Part shown: positions 14,743 through 24,016 of the stretch, in pieces
How positions within the stretch are numbered: the first letter of the stretch is position 1
Layout: each line of letters opens with the position of its first letter
Source of the DNA: Candidatus Bathycorpusculum sp.
Lineage (GTDB): Archaea > Thermoproteota > Bathyarchaeia > Bathyarchaeales > Bathycorpusculaceae
Direction: 5' to 3'
Assembly (NCBI GenBank): GCA_009778385.1
Contig: WRJX01000094.1
Coordinates: 1-40,077, forward strand
DNA length: 40,077 nucleotides
Made by a program: the position numbers and the translations under genes
The notes under the pieces: model-generated
Told to the model about the DNA's origin: nothing
The model's database searches: none
Seen by the model: only the letters and a program-made list of their open reading frames with translations

Positions 14743-17700
14743 TACGAATCACCTCGGTTTGCTTGGTTAATTTTTGTTCTAACAAAGAAAGTCTTTGTTC
14801 TAATGCCGCGTTTTTTTCGGTTTCTTCTAAAAGAGCCATCTTCAACCGATCAATACTTACAGCGTGCTCTATTAGTAAAAATCCCGATGCTTCATTTTGC
14901 CTTGTAATATTTTTAGTGTATTTGTCTCGCCAAGTGTCTCGGTGTTCAGGGCAGGGGTGTAGTGTTGATTTGCCACATGTACAGATTATTTCATCAGGGT
15001 TTTCTGTGCTATAGGTTATGTGGCGTACTGTTTTTGTAATTTCATGGGTCAGAGCTTCAAGAGCATCATCTTCAGTTTGAATTTGATGATTTACTACTGT
15101 ACCACTTTGGCTACGTTCACAAAAAGATTGATCGTCAAGTTTATGCATAAAAATATTAGCATAACACCACTCCCAAGGATTTGATGCTAAACCCAAACCC
15201 GGATTTAAAGAATTACCGTTGTTCATTCTTGCAGGTATCATATGATCGTAGATTGCTATGCTATTAAAAGGATGATTATCTGCAGCTATATGAGTAACTG
15301 CAAGCCACCCATGACAGATTATATCACCCCAAACCGTTTCACTACCAGTATTAGTAATATCGTTAAAGGTGACGGCGTTAAACGTGTTTAAGTTTTGGTT
15401 AAACGGGTTTGCAGCGGGCCCGGTGAAGGTTCCAGTAACTTTTACGTTACCATCTATTATTAGGGTGCGTCCAGCGTAAGGGTGTATGATTAGGTCAGTG
15501 TTACTGGCACTGCCAATGGAGTCAGTGTAGACGGATTGCGCAGTAACGTAACCAGCCTCAGCATACTGCACAAAAATCTCATGAAAAGCCCGACCAAAAG
15601 AACCCAAATCTATCAAACCATTAGTGTAGGGCTCTATGTTACTGTACAGGGCTATGAAATCAGTGCCATTCATGCTACGTAAGTGACTGGTGTTTACTGA
15701 TCCATGACTGGTGACGCTGTTGGACTCGATGTTGCCCCAGCCCCATACAAACCCCGACCCCGTGGTACCGTCCACCTTTCGGATTTCGAGCGTATTACAG
15801 TTTCCGTATATGCCGCCTTTTGAGAGCCAAATCAGCGGATTAATGGTTGGTGCCCAGCCTGCGTTCTTGTTACCCTGCAGGGCCACCACACCCTCATAGC
15901 TGCTTAGCATGCCTCGGCAGACGATGTCTTTAGCGCATACAAAGTGGCCGGTTAAGCCAAGACCGGGGCCTTCATCAACACCATTACTTACCATAACCCC
16001 GTACAAGTCGATCCAGTGTTGCTTGCCCTCTTCGGTGTTGGCAAAGCGAAGATAATTCTGTGGATCAGGACGATAGTAACCCCAGAGCCAATTATACATC
16101 TGATCTTTGGATTCATCTATGAAAGGAAAGAGGTTCTTAATTTCAAGCGGCAAAGTTAGAATACCACCATCAAAACTGCTACCACCACCCCCACCGCTAG
16201 AAGAGCCGCCAACTGCTTGACTGTACTCTTCTAACCGTCTTAGACGTCCCTCGTGAGAGACGTTGACAGCGTTCTGGTGGTTACTGGCTTGTCTTGTGCG
16301 TGTAGCATTCACACGTTGCCCATTGTTATGTTTTACAAGTTCCAAAACAGTGATAGCATCATGACCTCTACATAGAGCAACACCTGGCTCTACTATATGG
16401 CGAATGTTTTCAACACGATACCTAACCGCCCCGTTAACACCCTCAACAATATCATACTCAGCAGCCAAAACATCCACGGTAAGTCCAGCGTACAAGATGT
16501 TAGGCTGAAAAGTACAGGTGATATGAAGTCTTTCAAATGAGTCTTTACGTAACGCCAGCTCTTCATCAGCCGCCTGCTGCAACGATATCATGTTGTTAGG
16601 TAAGTCTGGACGGTAAAGAGGCATCATAGACATACCATACCTGTCAATGCTATCTTGGTCGTAAGCCATAGCAAAAACATCAATTGCTGGAAACTCTAAC
16701 CCGTCAACCCACAAGCTAGCATTAGGTTGATGCCCGCTTTCGGGTTCCTGTGTGAACCAAAAATCTACAATTTTCCAGTTAAAACCTGAACCGTTAACAA
16801 TGTACCATTCTTCGGATTCTGAGAATTGCGCTTCAGTTGAGGATACTGGAGCATTTACGCCCATGACAAATGTTTTTTTGACCCACTTATCCGATGATAG
16901 ATTGTTTCTAAGTCGCCAACGCATTACAGAGTCGTTACTATCTTTTAGGTATACGCTGCAGGCCACGGTTACAGAACCGTTAAGTAACGAACTTCGCTCA
17001 CTGTGCATTAGAAATACTGAGCAAGTGTCAACTAAGATGTTACTATAATCCAAATATTGATAGTAAAACGCTGGAAATTTTAGGTGTAACTCAGGCTTTA
17101 AACCACCCGTAGTATAGTCTACTCTTAAAGATACGTCTCCTATGCGTCTAACTGAGGTGTCATTTGTAAGAGAACCATTTGCTACCGACCATTGTGCAGC
17201 CGTATTTTCTGTCCAGTGATCATTAACAGAGCCAGCTTTCATTTTTATTACATTGCAAACACTTGAGCTCAAGTCCGCGTTTGGGTGAATTAGTAAAATG
17301 TTCCCTGTAGGGTCTGTGGGTGCGGGTGTTTTTAGGGTAACATTGGTGTGGGGCGTGTTGTTTAGGGGCCAGAAAATTAGGTTAGGGGGATTAGTGTACC
17401 AGTTTACTGTGTAACCATAACCCGCTTTTTGAGCCACCTCTTCAAAAAGCTCAATTAAATACATGTCTTTAACTTCAATACTAATAAGGGGCCCTGTGCC
17501 TTTGTAGCTGTTAGGCACTATTATTTGGCTGTTCATTAATTCTAAGGCGTTACTAAATAAGTCACCTAAACGGGTGTTTGTGAAATTATACGTTAAAAAT
17601 AAACGCGATAGGTCTCTTGCAACATTTCGGCCGGTAATTGAGGCATATCTATCTTTTGAGGCGGCCCGGGGGTTAGCGTTTTCCTTTTTTACGTCATCAA

Positions 17701-17905
17701 TATACCCACGCATAACCTCATGGCCGTCTACACTTATTTCACTAATAAAATCACCGTTAGCACACTGCGCGGGTTGGCTAACAGCGCCTGCGTCATCAAA
17801 AAACATTTCAAACGTCCCCACAGAACCATCAGAGAATACCTCTAAGCGTTTTATAGAAGGACTTAGATTTAGAGAATTTTTTGCAATTACTTTAATTTCA
17901 GTCAA
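14735..17905 (-). CDS. Tail hub/fibre protein (receptor-binding tail tip), 1056 aa
   Basis: TTG start (17905) with AAAGGAG about 10 nt upstream. Residues 1-230 resemble a tail hub of the gp27/gpD type: IKRLEVFSDGSVGTFEMFF, ITGRNVARDLSRLF and LIELFEEVAQKAGYG. Residues about 230-430 look like a carbohydrate-binding beta-sandwich (SLRVDYTTGGLKPELHLKF, ASLWVDGLEF). A short Ser/Gly linker (GGSSSGGGGGSSFDGG, near 570) leads to fibre-like beta repeats. A zinc-knuckle-like set C975-x-C977...C985-x2-H988 precedes a coiled coil (about 1012-1050). It should form the tail tip that meets the host surface. Its last ~85 residues are duplicated in decayed form at 1975-2255. Lies directly after the tape-measure candidate. 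Confidence 0.8.
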   Translation of the reverse strand: MTEIKVIAKNSLNLSPSIKRLEVFSDGSVGTFEMFFDDAGAVSQPAQCANGDFISEISVDGHEVMRGYIDDVKKENANPRAASKDRYASITGRNVARDLSRLFLTYNFTNTRLGDLFSNALELMNSQIIVPNSYKGTGPLISIEVKDMYLIELFEEVAQKAGYGYTVNWYTNPPNLIFWPLNNTPHTNVTLKTPAPTDPTGNILLIHPNADLSSSVCNVIKMKAGSVNDHWTENTAAQWSVANGSLTNDTSVRRIGDVSLRVDYTTGGLKPELHLKFPAFYYQYLDYSNILVDTCSVFLMHSERSSLLNGSVTVACSVYLKDSNDSVMRWRLRNNLSSDKWVKKTFVMGVNAPVSSTEAQFSESEEWYIVNGSGFNWKIVDFWFTQEPESGHQPNASLWVDGLEFPAIDVFAMAYDQDSIDRYGMSMMPLYRPDLPNNMISLQQAADEELALRKDSFERLHITCTFQPNILYAGLTVDVLAAEYDIVEGVNGAVRYRVENIRHIVEPGVALCRGHDAITVLELVKHNNGQRVNATRTRQASNHQNAVNVSHEGRLRRLEEYSQAVGGSSSGGGGGSSFDGGILTLPLEIKNLFPFIDESKDQMYNWLWGYYRPDPQNYLRFANTEEGKQHWIDLYGVMVSNGVDEGPGLGLTGHFVCAKDIVCRGMLSSYEGVVALQGNKNAGWAPTINPLIWLSKGGIYGNCNTLEIRKVDGTTGSGFVWGWGNIESNSVTSHGSVNTSHLRSMNGTDFIALYSNIEPYTNGLIDLGSFGRAFHEIFVQYAEAGYVTAQSVYTDSIGSASNTDLIIHPYAGRTLIIDGNVKVTGTFTGPAANPFNQNLNTFNAVTFNDITNTGSETVWGDIICHGWLAVTHIAADNHPFNSIAIYDHMIPARMNNGNSLNPGLGLASNPWEWCYANIFMHKLDDQSFCERSQSGTVVNHQIQTEDDALEALTHEITKTVRHITYSTENPDEIICTCGKSTLHPCPEHRDTWRDKYTKNITRQNEASGFLLIEHAVSIDRLKMALLEETEKNAALEQRLSLLEQKLTKQTEVIRND

Positions 17906-17995
17906 ATTTTCTTGCTCCTTTAGGATAAATAAGACTTAAATGCCAAGCTAAGAAACAACAAGGCTAAAAAACAACACCGTAGAAATGGTTATGTT

Positions 17996-18478
17996 TTAGC
18001 GTGGGGTGTTTCTGGTGCGTGAGGCGGCGGCTCCTGCGTTTTGTTGTTTTTCCCATTGCTGGTATTCTTGTTGTGTTGTGTAGCCTCGGGATTGCATGAC
18101 CTCGCGTGTGTATTGTTCTTGTTGTCTTTTTTGTTCATCGTATAGGCGTTTGACTTGCATTATTATGTTGTAAGCTAGTAGGGTAATTGTTAAGGCGCCC
18201 ATGATGTTTCCGGTTGAGAGTTGGCCTATGCTTTTTTGCAGTCGGTCAGCTTCACGTAGTCCGGGTATCATGCGTATGATACGGTGACCAGCGGCTTCTA
18301 CCCCTTTGATCTGCGTACCTGTATTAGCCAGTAGCTCTTCTGCTTGCTTTTGAACATTATTAGCTTCCATATTTACCTCATTTGTCATACCCACGGCATC
18401 ATTTAGCATAGCTAAAGCGTTTTCAAGTTCTGAATCGTCCACGTTTACATAGATGGGTATAACGCCTGAATTAGACAT
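17996..18478 (-). CDS. Probable short tape-measure or tail membrane protein, 160 aa
   Basis: ATG with GAGGTAAAAAATT upstream. The N-terminus has VIPIYVNVDDSELENALAML, and a helical region NMEANNVQKQAEELLANTG follows. A membrane-like helix GNIMGALTITLLAYNIIMQV lies at about residues 90-110, then a basic Gln-rich tail (EQKRQQEQYTREVMQSRGY). Alpha-helical proteins with one hydrophobic segment between the chaperone genes and the hub gene usually are tape measures. If so, 160 residues predict a tail of only about 24 nm at the classical 0.15 nm per residue. The role is inferred from position, not from a recognised domain. Confidence 0.5.
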   Translation of the reverse strand: MSNSGVIPIYVNVDDSELENALAMLNDAVGMTNEVNMEANNVQKQAEELLANTGTQIKGVEAAGHRIIRMIPGLREADRLQKSIGQLSTGNIMGALTITLLAYNIIMQVKRLYDEQKRQQEQYTREVMQSRGYTTQQEYQQWEKQQNAGAAASRTRNTPR

Positions 18479-18622
18479 AATTTTTTACCTCAACTTTTTA
18501 AAAGACAACCACGTTATTTCATAGGACGAGTTCTCTCACACAAGAATTCGTTGGCTACCCCATATTTACGCACTCATAAACGTTTTAAATGGGGTAGCCT
18601 CTGCCAATCTGATTGTAGATTT

Positions 18623-18925
18623 TTATGATAGGGAGATTTCAAAGGATAACTTTTCAGCACACGTTTCAACCATTTGATCACAGATTAACAGGCATCTGCA
18701 TTTTAGGTGGCGGTTTACAAGCCATACTCCGTTGCCTAAGTGTTCGGCGTAAGGAAACTCTTGTAGAATATATGCGCCCGGAAAGGTAGATCCATCTGTT
18801 GATATGCAGTCTGGGCAGACTTTATCGTCTTCCGCTGTTACATAGCGGTATACGTATTCGTAAGCTGTGGGGTCAAAGCCTTCCCTATCACGTCCCTGGG
18901 TAATCTGCCGGGCCTGCAAAATCAA
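18623..18925 (-). CDS. Cysteine-motif protein, possibly made by frameshift from the upstream gene
   Basis: The longest frame from a possible start opens with TTG 18925, without a clear ribosome binding site. The same frame is open further back into the end of the preceding gene, so a -1 ribosomal frameshift product is possible. The body carries DDKVCPDCISTDGSTF and, after 30 residues, HLKCRCLLIC, a CPxC...CRC arrangement like the zinc or structural motif at the C-terminus of Mu gpF-type minor head proteins. It lies between tail-tube and tape-measure candidates, where the frameshifted tail assembly chaperone (gpGT type) is expected. Either role is possible. The CPxC...CRC motif argues for a MuF-like fold and the position for a chaperone. 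Confidence 0.5.
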   Translation of the reverse strand: MILQARQITQGRDREGFDPTAYEYVYRYVTAEDDKVCPDCISTDGSTFPGAYILQEFPYAEHLGNGVWLVNRHLKCRCLLICDQMVETCAEKLSFEISLS

Positions 18926-18957
18926 ACCCTGAAGCTTACTTAAAGATCCTCGCAGAG

Positions 18958-19239
18958 TTACCGTAGGTGCTGATATTTCTCTCCCACCACAACAGTATTA
19001 CCCTGCGACTGCAACTCTGCAATATACGCCTTAAAAGGCGGTATACCCACTGTAACCATTGAGTTTTGAAAACGTTTAACCGTCTTAAGAACACACGCAA
19101 TATCTCCTACATCCATGAGTAACAATTCTTCGTCTGATAATACACCCATGAAACATTCCGCTACAGTTTGAACTAAATGCTCAGCTTTCTCCCCTCTACC
19201 CCTCTCACATAAACATTTGAGAAGCTGAAAAAACTGCAC
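18958..19239 (-). CDS. Probable tail assembly chaperone, 93 aa
   Basis: GTG start (19239) with an excellent ribosome binding site AGGTGATTAG seven bases upstream. Helical, 93 aa: FFQLLKCLCERGRGEKAEHL, VAECFMGVLSDEELLLMDVG and VLKTVKRFQNSMVTVGIPPF. It sits directly after the tail tube gene, the position of the first tail assembly chaperone in siphoviruses, and the next frame overlaps its end in the -1 register. No specific family is recognisable. Confidence 0.5.
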   Translation of the reverse strand: MQFFQLLKCLCERGRGEKAEHLVQTVAECFMGVLSDEELLLMDVGDIACVLKTVKRFQNSMVTVGIPPFKAYIAELQSQGNTVVVGEKYQHLR

Positions 19240-19265
19240 TGTCTAATCACCTACTACTACTATTG

Positions 19266-19733
19266 TTATGACCAGTTACTATAGGTGATTGTGCCATATG
19301 TTATGATTTTTACTTCTGTTAAGGGCTTATCTGGCTGATTATATTTTAGCTCCACGTTTTGCACTCGACTGTTAGCAGCTACAAAGGATACAGTTCGGGT
19401 ACGTCCGTCTGCATGCTTGTCAACAAAACTTAGAGCCGAAGGAGCACCATTTTCTCCATTTAAATTCCAAAGTCCCGCAGTGTTTAGGTTTTGAATTACG
19501 CCATCGCTATCTATGGATATGGTTAGGATTAGACATTTAGGGTGATGCGTATACCCAACAGGAACATGCGAACCGGCTACTGTTCGAGGAGTTACCACAT
19601 CGCCTCCTTCAATTGCTTCCTGTCGCCAGCCAAACGCGGCTATGTTACTGTAGGTAAAAGCGCCTATAGTAAAAGACACGGGACTTCTACAATTCAACAC
19701 ATTTGAAACACTCATTTCTTGTTTTTTCTCCAT
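19266..19733 (-). CDS. Major tail (tube) protein
   Basis: 155 aa from ATG 19733; an alternative ATG at 19715 (MSVSNVLNCR) has GGAG upstream and may be the true start. Beta-rich sequence (PVSFTIGAFTYSNIAAFGWR, VKIITYGTITYSNWS) with SLSI-like core strands (KCLILTISIDSDGVIQNL) resembles small tail-tube proteins of siphoviruses. Position after the tail-completion gene and before the chaperone fits. Starts a few bases after the previous stop. Confidence 0.65.
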   Translation of the reverse strand: MEKKQEMSVSNVLNCRSPVSFTIGAFTYSNIAAFGWRQEAIEGGDVVTPRTVAGSHVPVGYTHHPKCLILTISIDSDGVIQNLNTAGLWNLNGENGAPSALSFVDKHADGRTRTVSFVAANSRVQNVELKYNQPDKPLTEVKIITYGTITYSNWS

Positions 19734-19739
19734 AAATTT

Positions 19740-20162
19740 TTATGATTCAACTAATTGAGCAACCATAACTGTGGTACATAACACCCACACTTGACCAACG
19801 ATGTGATCCATGTTTTTGGTGTTTTTTTCTGTGCCAATGTGAGGGTTTTGTTTGAAAATCTGTTTAATCTGCTTAACCAACTCATTTCTTTGGTGGGTGC
19901 GGATGGGTTGTTGGTAGTCGGGGCTTTCATGTGTCCACACCCCTACTTCAAATAGTACATTATCTGAAATGGGTCGTCCACAATACTCTCTGCTTGTGTT
20001 ACTGCTGAAATGGCGTACTGATACAATAAAGTCTACGGAATTGTTCTGTAGTAGCTCTTTTATCATGTTGACGGGTTGGTACCATTCCATTACTTTAAGC
20101 ACGGTATCATCTGGAGCAACAAGCCCATCTTGTAGCAGTTTGATTAATTGTAAAGCAGTCAT
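19740..20162 (-). CDS. Probable tail completion/terminator protein, 140 aa
   Basis: Begins five bases after the stop of the InlB-repeat/connector gene. Mixed alpha/beta: LQLIKLLQDGLVAPDDTVLK, VDFIVSVRHFSSNTSREY and VLFEVGVWTHES, then the amphipathic helix LVKQIKQIFKQNP. A GVW...T...LV-QI pattern of this size between connector and tube is typical of tail terminators or head closure proteins. Positional assignment only. Confidence 0.55.
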   Translation of the reverse strand: MTALQLIKLLQDGLVAPDDTVLKVMEWYQPVNMIKELLQNNSVDFIVSVRHFSSNTSREYCGRPISDNVLFEVGVWTHESPDYQQPIRTHQRNELVKQIKQIFKQNPHIGTEKNTKNMDHIVGQVWVLCTTVMVAQLVES

Positions 20163-20167
20163 AGTAG

Positions 20168-23100
20168 TTACCAGTTCCGTTCACAACGACCCACAATAAC
20201 CACAGAATCCTGCAGGTTCTCGTCATCTTTGGTTAGGCCATATACGACCTCAAGGTAATTGTCCATTAACATTTGTGCTTCTTCTATGTAGGGGTGGGTT
20301 TTTTCTTCAGGTGTTCGACGTTGCAAATATCTGCCTGCAGCATATAGGTTGCAAACGTGTTGTACGTTGTTTGATGTTTTTCGGATCTGATCTGAAACCT
20401 CAGCTTTATCTAATTCGCCGTTGGCCCATTCTGTGGCTATGCACAAAAAATCATCCAAGGCCTCATCAGGAATTCTTAAGCCCTCAGGGGTTTCAAGTCT
20501 GCATAGTAAGCGGACTTTGTCGGTGTTGCCGTAATGTGGGCAGGGTGGTTTTTCTGTTGGGCTGTCTTGGCTCCATATGGCGTGTAAGTCTATGTTTACG
20601 CCTGTGATGGTTAAGGTGGGGGGTTGTACTGTTGTGTTGTTTGTTACGGTGAACATGGTGGTGCCGTATAACCAGCCGAGGAACGTGCAGCCTTCAACGT
20701 CTAAGCCGCCCGTGTTAGCTTGTACTGTTACAGTGGTGTTTAGGTAGTAATTGTTAGAATCCACAGGTACACTACCCGTGCCAATCATGTTGTCTGGGTA
20801 GTTGGCATGGTAGGTTATGGTGAAAACAGGCTTAATTTCCCACACTGCATACAAGGTAACATTAGACGTAATGATGAATGTTGCAGGGGTAACCTTATTA
20901 TTGTCCTCATCTACAATGTAATCTGGACCGGTTGCGTTGGATATGCTAGCCCAGCCTTTGAAGTTATAACCATCCCTCCCAAGGCCGTTAGTATTTCCAC
21001 GCACCGATACCACACTATTTACAGCGTATAAATGACTGTTTTGCGGCACCTCTCCATCCGTCGCACCATTACCATCATACGTAACAGTGTACATATCCGC
21101 CTTCTCCCAGACCGCATAGAACACCACGTTACACTCAGGCATACTAAAGACCACGGGCACCATCTCACCTTGAACAATAGCAAACCCCGGCACAACCGCA
21201 GACGAATCATAAGCCCAACCCAACAACCTATACCCCTCTCGGGTGAGATTGCCAGTGTTGTTTTGGACTGTAACAGTTTCTCCGGCAAGATAATCATTAG
21301 GATCCACAGGCGTTAAACCATCTGTGGCGCCGTTAGACCGGTAGGTAACAGTGTAACGAGGTAGGGTCTGCCATACCGCAAACAATACAGTATCCCCTGT
21401 AATAGTGAAATTGTCCCCTTTCACATATACCACACCACCAAGGGTTGTTGTAGACCAGCCAAGGAACTTGTAACCATAACGCCTAAGGAAAAACTGCCCC
21501 TTCACAACCACAAGACTGCCAGTGTAGTAGGGGCTGTTTTGGTCTACTGGAGCAGAACCACTTGTGTTTCCATTACCATCATATGTGACGGTGTATTGGG
21601 TGTGTTCTTGCCAAACTGCAAAAAATACTACATTAGCTGTTATGGTGAAAGTGTTGTTTGGTTGGTATGTGGCCATAGTTGCATTTTGAGTAGTAGCCCA
21701 GCCTAGAAAAGTGTGGTTTGTCCTATCTAAAGCGCCTTGGCTAAGAACTGTTACGGTGCTTTCTGACACGTAAGGACTGCCCGGGTCCATAGGAGTTGCA
21801 CCTGAAGTGGCACCATTGCGATTGTAAGTAACTGTAAAGTTTGGCAGAGGTATAGGAGTCCACACTACGTATAAATCCACATTTACAATGCCCATGTTGA
21901 ATACAGGTGGGTACACTTGACCATTAACTGAAAAAACAGGCACAGTTGCAGCTGAGGTGTAAGCCCAACCAGCAAAAGTATAATTAGATTTTGCTAAGTT
22001 ACCTGTGTTGCCTTGAACTGTGACAGTCTCACCCGTGAGATATTGCTTATTATCAACTGGAACATTACCACTTGTTGCTCCATTACCGTGGTATGTAACT
22101 GTGTAAGTATCAGGCTCAGGTTCCCCGTCCTCCTCATACCATACCGCATATAAAGTCACGTTAGTGTCGCCCATTACAAAGGAAGAGGGTGAGATAAAGC
22201 CGCCATTACTAACCAAAAAAGTTGGAACAGCAGCATTTTGAGTGGTAGCCCAACCCTTAAACACGTAACCTGTTTTTGTCAGGTTACTCGTATTACCTTT
22301 CACAGTGACAATGTCATATTGTTGATAACTGTTAGGGTCTACAGGCGCAGAACCTAAACCTGCTACACCCAAAGGCCAATTAGACATGTAAGCAACAATG
22401 TATGTTGTTGGAGGTATGAGGTTCTCTTCCCATACAGCATAGAGGATGGTATTTTGAGTTATGGTAAAAGTGTTGCCTTGCAGATACTGTGGCGTTGGAG
22501 CATTAAAGACAAGTGCCCAGCCTTTAAAGATGTGACCTATACGCTCTAGAGTACCTTGATCTAATACGGTAACGGTACTACCCGAGACATAGGGGCTATT
22601 TGAATCCACAGGAGCAGACCCACACGTGGCACCATTACCAACGTAAGTTACCGCATAAGTTACCGGAGGAACAGGATTAGACAGCCAAACCGCATACAAC
22701 ACTACATTTAAGGTATCTATGTTGAAAGTGGAATTTGGCAAATAAACAAGCAAAGGAGCCGTCTTCTCACGAGCCCAACCCACAAAAAGGTGACCCTGTT
22801 TAGTTAAACTATTTTGCCCTAGTACAGTAACAGAGTCGCCTTCATAGTATGAGTTTGAATCTACAGGAACCTCGCCACCAGTAGCACCATTGCTGTCGTA
22901 TGCAACGGTAAATTTTTCATGCTCAACCCATTTAGCACGAAAATTAGTGTTTTCAACAACGTTAAATTGGTATCCGGGTTGACGTACAATTTCGGGTGTG
23001 TTAATGTCTGGCATCCACCCGCCAAAGTCATGATGTTCCAAGGCCAAGTTGCCGGTATTTGCTAACACAACAGCCTGCATGTCTCTGTAGTAGGGTGAAT

Positions 23101-23932
23101 CTGAATCAATCGGTGGTGTTCCACTTGTAGCGCCGTTAGCATGATAAATAACGGTGAAAACCGGCTTAATTTCCCACACCGCAAACAACACAACATCATC
23201 AGAGCCAATATTAAACGTGCCATTCTCTACATAATCAGGCACAACAGCAGACGGGTTAAGAGCCCAACCTAAAAAATCATAATTAGTTTTTACAAGACTC
23301 CCAACACCTAAAACAACAACCAAATCACTCTCCTGATAACCTACACTATCAACGGGCACCTCTCCACCCGTGGCGCCATTAGCGTCATAGGTAACTGTAA
23401 AAACTGGTTTAACACCGTACAATTCAAAAATCATGTTACGATTACTTTGTGGTGCAGACCAAAAATTGTTATTAAAAATTACGTACCTGCCGCCGTTAAA
23501 AAGAGAAGCATTAGTAACATAATAAACGACTATAAAATTAGCACTATCTACTCCTAAGCCATCGTGTGGGAAAGCTATAAAATACGTTTTGTTTTCAACA
23601 GTTTTGAACCCACTGGGAAAAGTAAACTCGTACCATGCTGCGTTTGTGTTAATGTCGGTGTATGCTTTTGTTTCAGAAACCGCTAAAGGTGCTCCAATGG
23701 GTAAATCTGATACGCCAAACTCACCGGTTGCCTCATAAATACATGCAGCAAAAAAACCATCACCATCGTCACCACTACGTGAAAGCCGCAACTTAACAGA
23801 GGTTACCGTGTAGCCATTGCCCTTAAAACTTTGACCAACTTTATTGAGCGGGTTACTTATTTGTACTGAAGCAGATGATGGTGGTGTACCCTCTGGTACT
23901 GTAGCAATTAATTCAGGAACATTAGACGACAT
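20168..23932 (-). CDS. Giant InlB-repeat protein fused to connector-like C-terminus, 1254 aa
   Basis: ATG 23932 is the better start (GAGAGATAAAG just upstream); a GTG five codons earlier is possible. Residues about 1-175 look like a secreted carbohydrate-binding beta-sandwich (TVTSVKLRLSRSGDDGDGFF). Then 11 tandem units of ~75-95 residues follow, each with the Listeria-Bacteroides (InlB B, Flg_new) signature: TVTYDGNGAT-G, VPVDSN-Y, VTV, GY-F-GWA, LYAVW. The last ~115 residues differ (VRLLCRLETPEGLRIPDEAL, LYAAGRYLQRRTPEEKTHPY) and look like an alpha-helical head-tail connector (HK97 gp6-type). The gene occupies the connector slot between capsid and tail-completion genes, with 5-nt spacing to the next. 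This suggests a connector carrying 11 surface domains. Such repeats are otherwise adhesin modules. Confidence 0.85.
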   Translation of the reverse strand: MSSNVPELIATVPEGTPPSSASVQISNPLNKVGQSFKGNGYTVTSVKLRLSRSGDDGDGFFAACIYEATGEFGVSDLPIGAPLAVSETKAYTDINTNAAWYEFTFPSGFKTVENKTYFIAFPHDGLGVDSANFIVVYYVTNASLFNGGRYVIFNNNFWSAPQSNRNMIFELYGVKPVFTVTYDANGATGGEVPVDSVGYQESDLVVVLGVGSLVKTNYDFLGWALNPSAVVPDYVENGTFNIGSDDVVLFAVWEIKPVFTVIYHANGATSGTPPIDSDSPYYRDMQAVVLANTGNLALEHHDFGGWMPDINTPEIVRQPGYQFNVVENTNFRAKWVEHEKFTVAYDSNGATGGEVPVDSNSYYEGDSVTVLGQNSLTKQGHLFVGWAREKTAPLLVYLPNSTFNIDTLNVVLYAVWLSNPVPPVTYAVTYVGNGATCGSAPVDSNSPYVSGSTVTVLDQGTLERIGHIFKGWALVFNAPTPQYLQGNTFTITQNTILYAVWEENLIPPTTYIVAYMSNWPLGVAGLGSAPVDPNSYQQYDIVTVKGNTSNLTKTGYVFKGWATTQNAAVPTFLVSNGGFISPSSFVMGDTNVTLYAVWYEEDGEPEPDTYTVTYHGNGATSGNVPVDNKQYLTGETVTVQGNTGNLAKSNYTFAGWAYTSAATVPVFSVNGQVYPPVFNMGIVNVDLYVVWTPIPLPNFTVTYNRNGATSGATPMDPGSPYVSESTVTVLSQGALDRTNHTFLGWATTQNATMATYQPNNTFTITANVVFFAVWQEHTQYTVTYDGNGNTSGSAPVDQNSPYYTGSLVVVKGQFFLRRYGYKFLGWSTTTLGGVVYVKGDNFTITGDTVLFAVWQTLPRYTVTYRSNGATDGLTPVDPNDYLAGETVTVQNNTGNLTREGYRLLGWAYDSSAVVPGFAIVQGEMVPVVFSMPECNVVFYAVWEKADMYTVTYDGNGATDGEVPQNSHLYAVNSVVSVRGNTNGLGRDGYNFKGWASISNATGPDYIVDEDNNKVTPATFIITSNVTLYAVWEIKPVFTITYHANYPDNMIGTGSVPVDSNNYYLNTTVTVQANTGGLDVEGCTFLGWLYGTTMFTVTNNTTVQPPTLTITGVNIDLHAIWSQDSPTEKPPCPHYGNTDKVRLLCRLETPEGLRIPDEALDDFLCIATEWANGELDKAEVSDQIRKTSNNVQHVCNLYAAGRYLQRRTPEEKTHPYIEEAQMLMDNYLEVVYGLTKDDENLQDSVVIVGRCERNW

Positions 23933-23964
23933 AACTTTATCTCTCACATTATTTTTGATTAAAT

Positions 23965-23983
23965 AAGAAAGAAAAAAAAGAAA
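23965..23983 (-). terminator. Poly-T terminator after the capsid gene region
   Basis: On the minus strand TTTCTTTTTTTTCTTTCTT lies between the capsid gene stop and the InlB-repeat gene start. It would limit read-through from the capsid gene or act as a partial terminator. Confidence 0.4.
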
Positions 23984-24016
23984 CCCGGAAAAGAGAAACA
24001 GGGTGTGTTTTTTTAT

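Noticed and set aside
14735-15014. Plus-strand frame opposite the coiled-coil end of the hub/fibre gene
   Set aside because: Shadow of the tail gene; the same false frame appears over the decayed copy at 1970-2158.
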